A DNA stretch of 64,000 bases from Carallia brachiata (taxonomy: Eukaryota > Streptophyta > Magnoliopsida > Malpighiales > Rhizophoraceae), in NCBI GenBank assembly GCA_021464245.1, contig JADCRB010000064.1, forward strand, positions 3,837,455 through 3,901,454. The letters run 5' to 3'. Below the pieces are notes generated by a model that did not search any database, had not been told where the DNA came from, and was given only the letters and a program-made list of their open reading frames with translations. Below, piece by piece: positions 22,482 through 34,989 of the stretch. A program made the translations under genes and the position numbers. Within the stretch, counting starts at the first letter, position 1; every line of letters starts with the position of its first letter.

Positions 22482-25082
22482 ATGGCGAGGTAAGGGCAAT
22501 GATTAAATGGATTCTTGAAAGAGTCTAAAAAGTTGGTTCTCAGTCGAAAGAAATGATCTTTTCTTGACTTTGTTTCTGGGGTCTCCTGCAAGTTTTGGTT
22601 TTTGGGTGATTATTGGGTTTTTTGTGGGTTGGAGGTTTCCCTAATCCCTTTGCTAGTTCGGATTTTGGGATGAAAGGAAGATTTTTTGATCGAGCTTTTA
22701 GAACAAAATGAGAAAAATTATGTATCATTTCCCTCAGTTTCCCCCTTCATTTGTTGGTGCTCAGTTGAGGAAGTGTTGATGATCCTTCGCTGGATCTTTG
22801 CTTTTGAGAAATTTTTCACATTTTGAGTTCAACTTCTTCTCCGTTGTTTGCGTAGCAATAAAATGTGCTTCTGTTCCAGAAGTCCTTTGCTTTAGTTTGT
22901 CCCTCCCTTTTTCCCCCCTCTCTGTTTTGAGCTTGTTTGATACGCACAGAACTATGTAGACTTCCCGTACAACACCAACAGAATCAGCGAAAAGCTCTTT
23001 CCGAAAAATGTTTGATTTTCAGTGTGCGTGTGAGTGTTTGTGTGCATGTGGACATTGTTTTCTTAGTGAAACAGGTAAGTTTGACAGAAAAAATGATGAC
23101 TGGGGGAGAGGAGATTGCGCCACCTTACGGCGGACTTCCTCTTTACGCTTTGTTTGTGTAGAGTCCGTGTGTGTCTAAATTTTATTTTATTTTTTCTTCT
23201 TTTCCGAGAATTCAAGGTTGCAGACATGCCATTGTTACAGGGCCTGGCTTATTGACGACGTGGGAATAGCAACTAAGGTGAGGAATGCCGCTCAGTCCTC
23301 TGAAGAGCAAATCAAAGATTATGGCGCAAATCGTGAATGCCCAAATTGTCACTATCGCATAAATAACAGCGATGTAAGTTTGAACTTTCTTTATGCTTTT
23401 TTATGATCGTCTTTCCTGGGACATTTTAGGCTACATTGTTCTTATCTGCAAAAGATTCTAGTTGACTCTTCACACTTAGTCTTGAAATTTGCTTTCTCTT
23501 GTGCAGATTTCTGATGAATGGCCCGGCCTGCCTGTTGGTGTAAAGTTTGATCCTTCTGATCACCAGCTCTTAGATCATTTAGCCGCAAAATGTGGTGTTG
23601 GCAATGCAAAACCAGATATGTTCATAGATGTATTTATTGCTACCCTCGAGGGGCATGGAGGAATTTGTTACACCCATCCAGAAAACCTTCCTGGTAAGGA
23701 GCTTTAGGGCTACGTAGGATGACTAGGAAGAAGATATACAGTAGACTGTTGCATCAAATCACCAATGAGCTCTGCTTAATTACTTTCCATAATTGTCAAT
23801 CCACCGATAACATTTTTATAAGTTTGCCTTCGTTATACTTATATCTCTGGAATTTGCTTCTCGGTTTCTTTTTGCAAAATCAAATCTATGCAGAGCATTT
23901 TTGTTAACTGGAGTAGTGGAGTGAATGGCACAACCCAAACCGTGAAGTATCGGCTGCTCGAATTAATTTTCTGAGTTCTGCTTGAATTGTTTCTTTCAGG
24001 TGCTAAGAAAGATGGAAGCAGCATCCATTTCTTCCATAAAACAGTCAATGCTTATGCAACTGGAAAAAGAAAGCGTCGCAAGGTCCATAGCGAGCATAGT
24101 TCAGACGAGAATCGCGTTCGCTGGCACAAGACTGGGAAGACCAAACCTGTGATGGAAAATGGAGTGCACAAGGGCTTTAAAAAGATCATGGTTCTGTATG
24201 AAAGTTCAAAGAAAGGGTGCAAGCCAGATAAATCCAATTGGGTGATGCATCAATTCCATCTGGGGACTGATGAGGATGAAAAGGAGGGCGAATATGTGGT
24301 TTCTAAAATTTTCTACCAGCAGCAGAAGCTGCAGGAGAAGAATGACGACCGCCCAATTGAAGATTCTGATAATTTGGCACTAAAAACTGGTCCAAGGACC
24401 CCCAATACCAATCCTCCCAATCCACCCCGACCTGGAAGATCTGTAATGCTTGAAGATGTTGCTGATGATAACACAGGGCAGCCATCTGTCCGGGTAAGTT
24501 GCCGTTTCCTTTATAGGATGTGGACAATGAAACACTTTTTTCATATGGTGTGCGGTGGGAATGATCTTAAACCATTTTGCTTTCTGTGTATAGAAACAAG
24601 AGACCACTGAATATTCCCCTCACGATCCTGTGCTTGCTGCTGATGTTCCTACGGAATACCAAACGTGGTTGGCTGGTGAATCTCAGGCTGTCGAAGACTC
24701 TGACTTCAATTGCTTGGATGATTCTTTGTTATGCAAGGAAGTTTCCAATTCTTCTTCTATTTTCTTCAATGGTTCCGGAGTAAATCATGTTGGTATGGCT
24801 AGCAACGAAGACAAAATGACAGGAAATAATAACACTTCTGGAACTTCCGACCTTGAGAATCTAGAACTGGACACACCACCAGATTTCCAGCTTGCAGTAA
24901 GCTTCACCTCTAAAGCTTCTACATCAATATTCGATTGCTTATGCTTGTCCCACAAAAAAAAACAAATATTTTTTATAATCCTGGCAATGCAATATTGTTT
25001 ATTCTTCAATTATCATTTTCTTCCGCAGGACCTGCAGTTTGGTTCTCAGGACAGCAATTTTAGTTGGATCGACAGACTATGA
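22482..25082 (+). CDS. NAC transcription factor of the SOG1 clade (ANAC044/ANAC085-like)
   Basis: Nuclear DNA-binding regulator. Exons: 22482-22489, 23241-23373, 23507-23693, 24000-24493, 24594-24896 and 25029-25082, 392 residues, all in phase. The first coding exon has only eight bases (ATG GCG AG) and splices to give MARAWLIDD. Then come the clade's N-terminal [12 protein letters not shown] and the NAC domain: [77 protein letters not shown] and [15 protein letters not shown]. The C-terminal region is acidic and ends [34 protein letters not shown], the CPNC segment, the K-G-KPDKSNW stretch and the shorter C-terminus fit ANAC044/085 better than SOG1 itself. Only two SQ dipeptides are seen, fewer than in SOG1, whose SQ cluster is phosphorylated by ATM. 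The paralog call rests on remembered sequences. Confidence 0.88.
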
Positions 25083-26289
25083 AGATGCACAACAAAAATA
25101 GACTTCCCAAAATTACGCCAAAGTTCCCAACGCCCAAGTTTCGGACTGAGGCTGTCAGATTTTCCGGCATTTCCTACATCATAATGAAGTCGGCTCACAT
25201 TGTGGACATGAAGATTTCTTCAATTTCCAAAAATAGATTGAATACCACTACTCTATGATGTTGTCAAAGACTGATTTAATGTTGTATGATTATCTCTATT
25301 AGTTTTGGACCCTGGCTGCTGATTCTGTGTGTGCATACAAATTTGATGATTTCTGGACTAACTATTAAGCTACCGATTCTGGTTCTATTTGAATTAATTT
25401 GAAAGACTTGTTGGCCTAGCTGTATTTGTTTTTTACGGCTGTCTTTTTTTTTTTTTTAACATTCGAAATGGATAGAAATGGATAACGGTTAATTGTTAGA
25501 TGTTAGATGTTAGTTAGATAGGAAAGAGTTCAAAGATACTGCAGAGGTACATAATACCTCAGGGTACAGTCCCTAATCACACAATTTATGAATTTTTTAG
25601 AAGAGGATAGAAGTGAACTTAACTTTGTTCCAACTTTGAAAGTCAGTGACCCAGACTATTGTTAATTACACAATTGTGAAATACATTTAATTTCTAATTA
25701 TGTAAAAATTTTGAAAGCAACAAGTCATTCTTTCGTAGCATCTCCTTAAACATCCTCATGTGGATTGAAAAGATAGTTTAGTTTCAATTTGTGTGTCCAT
25801 ATGATGCAAGAAAGACAGCGAATTAGTTGATTACATTAAAGCTTGCAAATTCTGATCAATAACATTAGCAAGTTTGCACATTTTCATGGAATATTTCAGT
25901 TGCGGAAAAAGGGCTTGGGAATTTTCTTCTTTTTTTTCCACGGGGAGAACAGGAAAAGCTTCTGAGGAGCAAAATTTGAACACAAAAACGAGGTCGTTCG
26001 GTTACATTTTACGTATCTTATTTTCCTCAAAGTGCCACATAGAAATTAGGAAAGTATTGGGGTCAGTTGTGTAAATTCGACAATCTTATGCCCGGACCCG
26101 AAACACCGTAAACTCAAACTGAACCGGGCGATAAACCTCACAGAAGAACCCAAAACCCTTAAAATCCTAAGCGGTCGTTGGAGACATTTTTGAGGAATCT
26201 GAGAAGAAACAGCATGAAATTACAGTAGAAGACAGCAATTGAGAGAAAGAGAGAGAGCGACAGAGTGCAAAACCTTTTAGCAGAATCAA
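25083..26289. other. Intergenic, NAC 3' flank and CRM gene promoter
   Basis: Holds the NAC 3' UTR, a T tract near 25444-25458 and the upstream region of the CRM gene. No gene is supported. Confidence 0.5.
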
Positions 26290-29159
26290 ATGTTTGTTGC
26301 AAGAAACTTTCGAAGGCATAACTTTAAGACCCTCTCTTCTCTCCTTTTCCAATCATTCCCCACAGGTAAATGCTTAAAAACTCCCCAAGTTCGATTCTTT
26401 ACAATTTGTATTCCCTTTTTCACTCATTTTCTCAGTAAGGAAACCTAAAAAACATAAATGGGTATCTTCTTTTTTGTCCTATTTTTTTAAAAAAATTTTC
26501 AAAGCCAACGGTTTTAGATATCTGCCCGTGCTCGATTTGATGGGGAGGTTTTCGTTTTTATCTTGCAATTTGATTTGGTTTGTTTCTTGGGTTACAGAAA
26601 TGTTGGGGTATTGAACGGCCCCGAAACTCACTTGTATTAGTGGAATTCAACAACGAAGGGCTAGTTTTGACGATGGTTTTTCCTCAATTTCACCGTTGAA
26701 TCAGCCCCCCAATGGATGGTGCCGGTCTATGTCCACATCCAAGGGGAGGAGCATGAGAAGCAAAGTGGAGACGCGGATGCGTAAAGAGTCTGGCAAAACC
26801 TTAAGGGAGATTAGGAACGCCAAAAAGTTGAAGAAGAAGTTGATGACTGATGAGGAGAGGCTCATTTACAACCTCAAGAGGGTATGTTGTCTTGGTCGGG
26901 ATTTGACATTTTTTTTTAGTACAGTGCTAGAATTGTTTCTTGCTTAATTATTTGTTTGCCAAATACCTTTAATTTGGTGTAATGAGACGGGAATTGAAGA
27001 CTTGTGTGTTCGTGATTTCAGTATTTGTATGTTTCTCTTGGCTTACGAGAATTTCTTATCTGCAATAATATGATGTGAATTCTTGTTTAATGTAATTAAT
27101 GCAGGCTAAGAAGAAAGTTGCATTGCTTTTACAAAAGCTCAAGAAATATGAGCTACCCGAGCTGCCACCTGCTGTTCATGATCCTGAGCTGTTGACTCCT
27201 GAGCAGCTTCAGGCATACAAAAAGATTGGCTTCAGGAATAAAAACTATGTTCCTGTTGGTGTTCGTGGAGTCTTTGGAGGAGTCGTCCAAAATATGCATC
27301 TTCACTGGAAGTTTCATGAGACTGTGCAAGTCTGTTGTGACAACTTTCCGAAAGAAAAGATCAAGGAAATGGCCGCCATGTTGGCAAGATTGAGTGGTGG
27401 TATTGTTGTGAACATTCATGATGTGAAGACAATTATCATGTTCCGAGGTAGAAACTATCGCCAACCAAAGAATTTGATACCTATTAATACCCTTACGAAA
27501 AGGAAGGTGGGTGTGACCGAATTTTTGTTTCTTCCCATGTATCGTACTCTATGTTTTCCCACCTGGATTTTATTCTTACTGTATGTCAAGATACTCCATG
27601 GCATGCTACCTTTGTAGGCCCAGGCAACTGCATGTTTACCTGTATATACTGTTTGCACCAGGGATAAACCTGCAGACAGATTTACAATGAATAGTTCTTG
27701 AACTTTGAATACACCCTTTATTCACACAAAGTCGGAATGGAAGTGGGTGAAGTTGAATATATTTGTGGCACATATTTGCTGTCCTTTCCAAGACTTTTAT
27801 TGTCCAACAGTGCTTGATTTAGATTCTGGCTTCCTAGAGAAGACTGTTGTTTGGAGTGTTTGGACTTAAGATATATTTTATCTGGTGCAGTGCTCGCTAA
27901 AATTAGTGTGTATAACATGCTAGTCATTTTGTGCAGGCATTGTTTAAGGCAAGATTTGAGCAAGCTCTTGAATCTCAGAAGCTAAATATCAAGAAGATAG
28001 AACAGCAGCTCCGGCGAAATGGGATAAACCCTGAGGATCCAGTTGCCATGGCCAGCATCCAGAGAGTGGCTTCCACATTCTTCAATGCCATTGACAAGAA
28101 GGAGGGAAGTCCTTATGTCTTTCATTGGGACAAGCAGGGGTTGGCAGAGCCCAGTGTTAATTTGGAGAAGTCGGAGCCTCCTGCTGATAGTGACCAGGAG
28201 GAGCTGGACAGGTTTATAGCTGGGATAGAGGACGCGGCAGATAAAGAGTGGGCTGAAGAAGAAGCTGCAGAGAAAGAAATTGGAAAAATTAGGTACTGGA
28301 ACAGAGAAGATTTTGGTGGAAGGAGAAGATCGGAAATGCATAGAGATGTAGATTTGGATGGTGATGTTCGAGGAGCTAGGCATTGGAGTGGTGCCCGTGG
28401 GAAGCAGAGGAGTGCTGATAGAAATGATGATAGTGGTGTTTCTGAGGGTGATAATGAGTGGGACTCCGATAATGCCAGTGAAGCAAGTGATTTTGACAGT
28501 GATGCTGATGATTCATCAGTAGCACGCAGTGATCGTGGTAGGTCGGGACAGGCACAGATGAAGGAGAATGTGATTGGTCAGAACCATAGAACTAATAGTT
28601 TTAAAAGAAATACTGAAGGTAGATTCAAAGGGAAGGTGGTAGAAGAAGATTCTGATTCAGAGAATATGTTGAGTGATCTTGACAGTGCAATGTGGGAATC
28701 AGATGCTGAGGAAGAAACTGCCCCAAGAACATCAAGAGCAAAGCCAACTCATGGTTTCAGGAGCAGTACTGATGAAGAGGAGGATTTTCATCCACGAGGG
28801 AACGTGAGATGAATGGAGGTAGGGACTTTGTGAGTGATGCTGATGAAGATGGTGACGAGTTGCCAATATCTAAAAGTGGAAAGCATAAAGCAAAAAGCAT
28901 TAAGCCTTTTGCGAGAAATGCTGGAGCTAATTCCAGAAGCAAGATTGCTCATGAAATTTCGGAGTCAGAAGATCTAAGTGATTCAGGAATTCAAATGTGG
29001 GAATCAGACGCCGAGGAAAATGTCAGAGCATACAATGTGGGCAAATACAGTGATGGGGAGGACGGTGGGAATGAGCTCCATGTAAACCGAGACGAGAAGC
29101 AAGACTACAAGAAGATAAAAACACAAAAAGAAATGGATGAATCTTTTGACAGTGATTAG
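26290..29159 (+). CDS. CRM (CRS1/YhbY) domain RNA-binding protein, with an early in-frame stop and a late frameshift
   Basis: Plant organelle RNA-binding protein of the single-CRM-domain type (At3g25440-like). Exons: 26290-26365, 26598-26881, 27105-27506 and 27937-29159. Exon 1 gives MFVARNFRRHNFKTLSSLL, a typical organelle-targeting start. Exon 2 then meets TGA at 26612-26614, in frame with the rest (RRASFDDGFSSISPL, SMRSKVETRMRKESGKTLRE). Exon 3 is the CRM domain: YVPVGVRGVFGGVVQN, FHETVQVCCDNFPKEKIKEM, MLARLSGGIVVNI and MFRGRNYRQP. Exon 4 has KARFEQALESQKLNIKKIEQ and a long acidic tail. The tail frame breaks at a T run at 28785-28788: printed stop 28810-28812, while the same kind of repeats (QMWESDAEE) continue one frame over to 29159. 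If translation starts at the internal ATG at 26729, the targeting peptide is missing. The CRM domain itself is intact. Confidence 0.85.
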
Positions 29160-29935
29160 CTCAGTATGATCAGGGCTGTTCCTTTCTTGTATCTTATTAA
29201 ACTAAACCAACGTGGGAGTCAATTCTTTCCCGATTGAAATCACAGTTATATACTGACTTGAATATCTTATAAGAAGCAAATATTTGCTTCTCATTCCATG
29301 CGGTTGCAGCCTTCCATTTTTTTCCCCCCCTTTTTTTGGGTCAAGAACCTGTCTTGTCTGTTGAAAGAGACACCAGAAATATAAGATGCGGTGATATGTA
29401 CTCTGTACAACATTTGGCAACATGAGTATGATCTTCTCTTTTCTTCTTTTGCTGTCTTTGATTGTATTAAGTCCTGGTTTGGTCTTATTTTTCCGTACCG
29501 TTGTTGATAAAATAAAAAAAAAAGAAGTTCCTTTTTTTCATTTTTTTTTCATTTTTTTCTTAAACAATAAGAAATATTACCACAAGCATCGACTCCCCCT
29601 TGCTTCCAAGTCTGTCATGGCCCTTAGTGGCATCACGCAGCATGTGTTTGGTCGACGAAGGAAAATTTTATTTTATCAGTTAGTTATTGTTTTTACGAAT
29701 GCTCCACTGCTAAAAAGTCCATTGCACTTGTACAAGTCCGTTTGTGTCAATAACTGTTGATCATCATGGACTGCCACACATTCAGATAAGCCTCCAATTA
29801 TGTCATGCTGCTGATATTAAAATTGAAGCATACGCATGTGGGTAGGTATATTCTTTATTTTTGGCAACAGTTGGTAGGTGTATGTTCCATTAGCACTAAG
29901 ATAAGTCGAGGTCCCCACCCCCAACGCCATCTATG

Positions 29936-29966
<31 letters not shown>

Positions 29967-32827
29967 GGAGGTTGAAAACTATGAAAGAAAAATAGTCACT
30001 AAAATTCAAACACATAATCAAAAATTTTAATAAATTGTTCCAACAAATAATGTTAGAAGTATGAGACACATATAAGATATTTCTAGTATTGGTGATTAAT
30101 GTAAGATTCAAATGATTTGGCACTTTATGTGTTCAAACTTAATTGGCAGCTATGGTTCTTGCTATTATAGAACATTTAAAAGCTAAACCCCAACAAAAAA
30201 AAAAGAACATTTAAAAGCTGGAACCCTTTTTCCCCTACGTATGCAATACGCTAATGCAGTCCTCTTGTAAGCCTAATTAAAATTAGTTAGCATGTCAAAA
30301 AATTTTTTGTCTATTTGTAACCCTGCAAATGTGGATTGAATAATAGGTAACGTGGTATGCATGGAACAAATTGACTTGATGCTGGGAAGGTTTGTTCTTA
30401 ACTAAGCGCGTTCTGCTTAAAAATGACATTTGGCCGGCTCACAGCGTATCTTGAAAAGTCCTTGTGCACGAAGCTGTCGATGCCGACTTTATTATTTTCC
30501 TTTTGCTTATCGATTAAGGACACTCTAATTTTAACTACCTCTACTTCTGTACATTTGTGAAATGTGGCCAGGATAAGACGAGCAGATTTTTCCCAGGAAG
30601 TTTTAAATAAAGGAGTACTAATGATAACTAGGAATAGGAATAGTTAACTCAAAAAAAATGATAATTAGGAATAGTTATGGTCTAATAATAAGTATTCAAC
30701 TATTGTTAATTGAAAGTTTGAGATTCAAATACTCTCAAGGTTGTTAGTGTCATTTAACTATACTTATCTTAGTATTGTATTGTCGGAATGTTTTGTTAAA
30801 GAGATATTGAGACATGGAATGTGTCATTTTTTTTTTTTTCCTAGAAAAATAAAGGAGTAGTGATGATGGCATGGCATGTGAGTTGGACTAAAGAAATTTG
30901 CAATAAAAAGGATTGGTTTGCAATTTGTGACTAAAAAGGCTGAAGTTGTCTTGTAAATTGGGATATAATTCCATTTTTTACTCTCTATTATCTTGCAATT
31001 TGTAGAGAACGGACTCCTTGCGAATGCTTGGTAATAGATACATCTCTGGAATGCTGTTCGAATGGTAATTAGATCAACGGATGTTGAGTGATGACCAACC
31101 GCAAAAGCTGACTCCAAAAGATGTACATTCTCTGACCAGCTATACTTATGGCTAGCGGTTTCTGCCATTTGCAGGAAGCTTCCGGGTTCTTTGTTTCAAG
31201 ACACATTCACAGTATTCCTCTTGCTAGAGGTCGCATTTAGTGGTAATGAAACTGATGGTTTGGACGCAATCAATTTTTTGTTGTACAACGCAGTAGATCA
31301 CTCTGCACAACCAATTTTCCGTTTTCGATTCCCTCTTTATTACAATTAAGATTGGGATTTCGATTTCAAAATTTAAAAAAAAAAAAAAAAAAACAAATGG
31401 GTCCTTATTACAGGTCAACCATTAATGTCACCACTCCTGAATACTTCATAATCCACATGCCATTAACTATAGCTAGTCAATTTCTTAATGGCGCCCAATA
31501 GACTCCCTGGGTTGAACTTTGGACCAGATAACACATGACAATGCCAAGTGCCAATGACCAAAGAGGGAATCTTTTTTTTTTTTTTCTTTTTTTTTGTTTC
31601 CCTTCCGTTGTTCTCTAATGCTCTGATCTTTTCGATTTGGGTGTGCGGCTTTGAATCATCATGATGACAACTCACCATCAGTAGTTGCACAATTTGGCCA
31701 CTTGGTGTACTGTACATTTATTGGGTCTTACTAATGAGAGCAAAACTTCCCAAAAGCGAAGACTGATTGGGTGTGCATTTTAGATGGTACAGATGGGTGT
31801 TTGTGTCTCGACCAAGTCAACCTCGCCATTGACTGAATTGCAGAACAGAGAAAAGAGAAGGTAGGAAAGTGAGAAGCGCGTAGATAAAAGACTTTTCAAA
31901 ACCGAACTTAGAGTTCTTGCTTTGTAGATTATTACATTATGGTACATCATCGAAAGTCGAGATAGACCTGATCAATGTGTGTGCCACGAGTCTAATTCCA
32001 TGGGATGGAGAAAAAGCTCTCAACCTGAATATTCAATGGAAACGCAAACTTGCGCATTATAGTACCCACTGAGACTTTTCAAGCTCCAGTTGTTACCGCT
32101 ACGCGTTTAATATCCAGGGTGGACTGGAGGAGTTACCACTCCACTATGAATTCAAATGTGGAACTTATCCTTCAACTCTGATTTCTTCTACGAGAGCAGA
32201 CAACCAAATCAGCGGCCCGTCCTGTAACTTTTATGTGAAGTCACAGGCTAGCTAAATGATGACAAAAGCGAAGAACACGGAGTCGAAATTCGAAAAGAAA
32301 TAAAAAATCGAGGAGAGAGCTGACAATTTTAAAAAAAATAATAATAATAATGATAGCAACTTTAGTGCTCAGTAGTGGTATCAAAAAACAAAGAATTCAG
32401 CATTCTAATCAGGAGCAGAACCAACAGAAATCAAATGGTAAAAATTGAAGAAGAAAGGTCATAAGCATACAAAAGTCAGCAAAGGCAAACTTCCCATCAT
32501 ATAAAAACTGGGAAACAGTCATTGTATTATCAGCAATTTAGGGGGGAAGTCAAAGCTATACAGGCAAGAGCTGGAATGTAAGTTCACCAAAGCTGTAAAG
32601 CCATTCACACCGTCACCCCTTCCAAAAATTTAAGATACCTCCGAACAATTGAGCGGAGGGAAAAAAAAGATATACTCCGGAACCCGTCTAAAGTGACAGA
32701 TGATCGAATACAGGGGTGCATGTTCCACTCAACAGCATTGGAATCAACCCGCCAGTATAGTCCTTTTCAATGCAAAGGACCGTTATAGGTCTCCAATGTT
32801 ACAAAGATGTCTCACTTCTGACGGAGT
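29160..32827. other. Intergenic spacer between the CRM and GT17 genes
   Basis: A 3.7-kb AT-rich region between convergent genes. It includes a (TA)n microsatellite at 29935-29960, A and T tracts at 30829-30840, 31374-31393 and 31571-31596, and a duplicated aggaatag motif at 30632-30680. Open frames on both strands (for example 30824-31168 minus) show no family features. Confidence 0.5.
29935..29960. repeat. (TA)n microsatellite
   Basis: About 12 uninterrupted TA units, a likely polymorphic simple repeat. Confidence 0.9.
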
Positions 32828-34703
32828 TCAGCCACTCTCTCTTTTGCAGTTGCCAGGCAGGAGATATTTGTACTCGTTAACATTATTCAACAAATGTGAA
32901 GGAAGATTAACAGCTGAATATGTACGAGGAATAGGACCCATTTTCCCAATAATCTCCTTAAACGTGTATTCTTCAGGAAGCATGTCAAACAGGTTAGTCC
33001 CTTTACAAATCACATCCTGAACTCTTTGAGGATTCAAGTAATGAGAAAACCGAACCCGATCGTTATGGCTGTAAGCTTTCATCTTAAATATGAAATCCCT
33101 GATGTTGCGAAAGCAAAAGCTACAATGCCACCCAGAATCAGCCAAGAGGATATCTGATTGACGATAATGAGCATATCTAGTTTTCCCCTTCTGGTACCTG
33201 TGGGCTGCAGCTCGCCAACTCTTGTCATCATAATGGTACTCAAAAGAGTACAAGTAGTTACTCAACTGAAGATGAAGGATAGGAGGGATGTCGTCACACC
33301 ACCGCAAAAGATTTATTGTGTGGGCACTGGGGATTTCATCAACATCAGACATTATGAGCAAGTCATCATCTTCTATGCCTGCTATTCTAATAAGATGGTC
33401 CAGTGCTACTCTTTGATATGCTTCTTCCACAAATGGGTTTTCGCCCTTCTTGAATCTGCCTCCAATCTTCCCATAAGTCAACCGGTCCTCTACAAACTCG
33501 AATTTATCACGATTGGCGGCAAATACCAATGGTTTGGGGAGGCCAGTAAAAGTTGAGTTTGATTCAAGCAGCACAAACTGGGTTATGTACGGATGCAATT
33601 CTTTCCACCGAATTGTAAGCATCTCTGTTTCAACGCTAAACAAAACAGCATCATAGACTCGCCTTGGCGATTCACGAATACCCCAACCATGAAGCTTGCA
33701 AAGATTCTCCATGGTTACATTCTCATGATAATAGTGGGGAATTATCTTGAAGGGCTTTGGAGGAGAGTCCCATAAAGGTCTTAGGAAATAGGTAACCTTC
33801 TGGCCATGCAAATAGATGCCAAAGAATCCCAATGGGATAACCAAGAACAACAATATGTAGGCTCTGAAATCCAACCCTCGTAGGATGCACTTCAATCTGG
33901 ACATACTCAAAGCTGCACGGGACGCCTGCTGCCAATTGAAACAAAAATTGCATAAGAATCTGAGATATATCTATCACAAATACCATTCAAGTAAAACCAG
34001 TCTTGATGATCAAAAATAGACCTCAGATAAGGATTTGAATTCCAAAGGTTAAAACCATGACAAAACTAAATGTTTGACAGTATGCAACCGCTACAAAGAA
34101 TAGCATGATCACAAAACTGAAACCGTGAAAAATTACAGAATACATTGGTTTTCACCTTCTCTTCTAATATAAATTTAGATTGAACATTAAAAAAAAACAT
34201 TAATTAAAAACAAAACCAAAAACCATAAAAGGATTGGATCCACTAACAAATCATTATACAAACCCCCAGCCTCAAATTCAAAACCAAGGCTTGTTGCCCG
34301 AAATAAGATGATAAAACTAAGAATCCTAAAGGCCATTAACCAGGGAAAAAAGATAAAAAAGGCGAAACCCAACCGAAAAATTCAAATATCAAATACCAAA
34401 AAGATATCAGGGAGCTTGAAATTTAAAAGCAACCAATATATATACTGTCTGAAAAGAACAATTTAAATATGAAAAAGCAACGATTAAAAAAAAAAAAGGA
34501 GGAAAGTCCCAGTTCCCTTTAATCCAAAACAAACCCAAACAAAAGACGACTACTTTAAAAGGGAACTAAAAAAATAAAATAAAATAAATAAATAGAAGAA
34601 AGCATAAAAATTAAAACTTGAAAGGGAAATCCGGAATTACCTGTCCACAAACTTCTTCGCAGATATCGTCAGTCTTCTTGGAACTGTAATACCCATCAGA
34701 CAT
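32828..34703 (-). CDS. Glycosyltransferase family 17: beta-1,4-mannosyl-glycoprotein beta-1,4-N-acetylglucosaminyltransferase-like
   Basis: Golgi type II membrane protein of the GT17 (GnT-III-like) family, which adds GlcNAc to N-glycan mannose in animals; the plant substrate is not evident. Two exons on the minus strand: 34703-34641 and 33928-32828, 387 residues (386 if the alternative acceptor is used). Exon 1 gives [20 protein letters not shown], a conserved plant N-terminus. A membrane segment follows ([20 protein letters not shown]). The lumenal domain has [32 protein letters not shown], the acidic metal/nucleotide-binding motif [25 protein letters not shown] and [13 protein letters not shown], ending PGNCKRESG. 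No frame breaks. The acceptor at 33926-33931 is gcagcag, so two products differing by one glutamine are possible. Confidence 0.93.
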
Positions 34704-34911
34704 GATTGCCAAACCAGCGAAGTTTCCACGATCAAATTCCAATGTAAAAGTACTATGCTTGCTGTGTCTCCTAGTCAAAGTCTGCAAATTTGGAAGATCC
34801 CTCAAAAACCCAGATGACAGATCAATCCCCCCCACCCCTTCCCCCCACCCTCCCCGGAAAACCAGAGAGGCTTTTGAACTCACCCCCACAAAGCAAAGTA
34901 TCAAACAATCT

Positions 34912-34912
34912 C

Positions 34913-34960
<48 letters not shown>

Positions 34961-34986
34961 GTCTCTCTCTCTCTCTCTCTCTCTAT
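34912..34986 (+). repeat. (CT)n microsatellite upstream of the GT17 gene
   Basis: Nearly pure CT repeat of about 75 bases (GA on the transcribed strand), 210-285 bases upstream of the GT17 start codon. Such tracts are common in plant core promoters and 5' UTRs. Confidence 0.9.
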
Positions 34987-34989
34987 AAA

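Noticed and set aside
30824..31168. 114-residue minus-strand open frame
   Set aside because: No domain, no neighbouring exons, poly-lysine end from a T tract.
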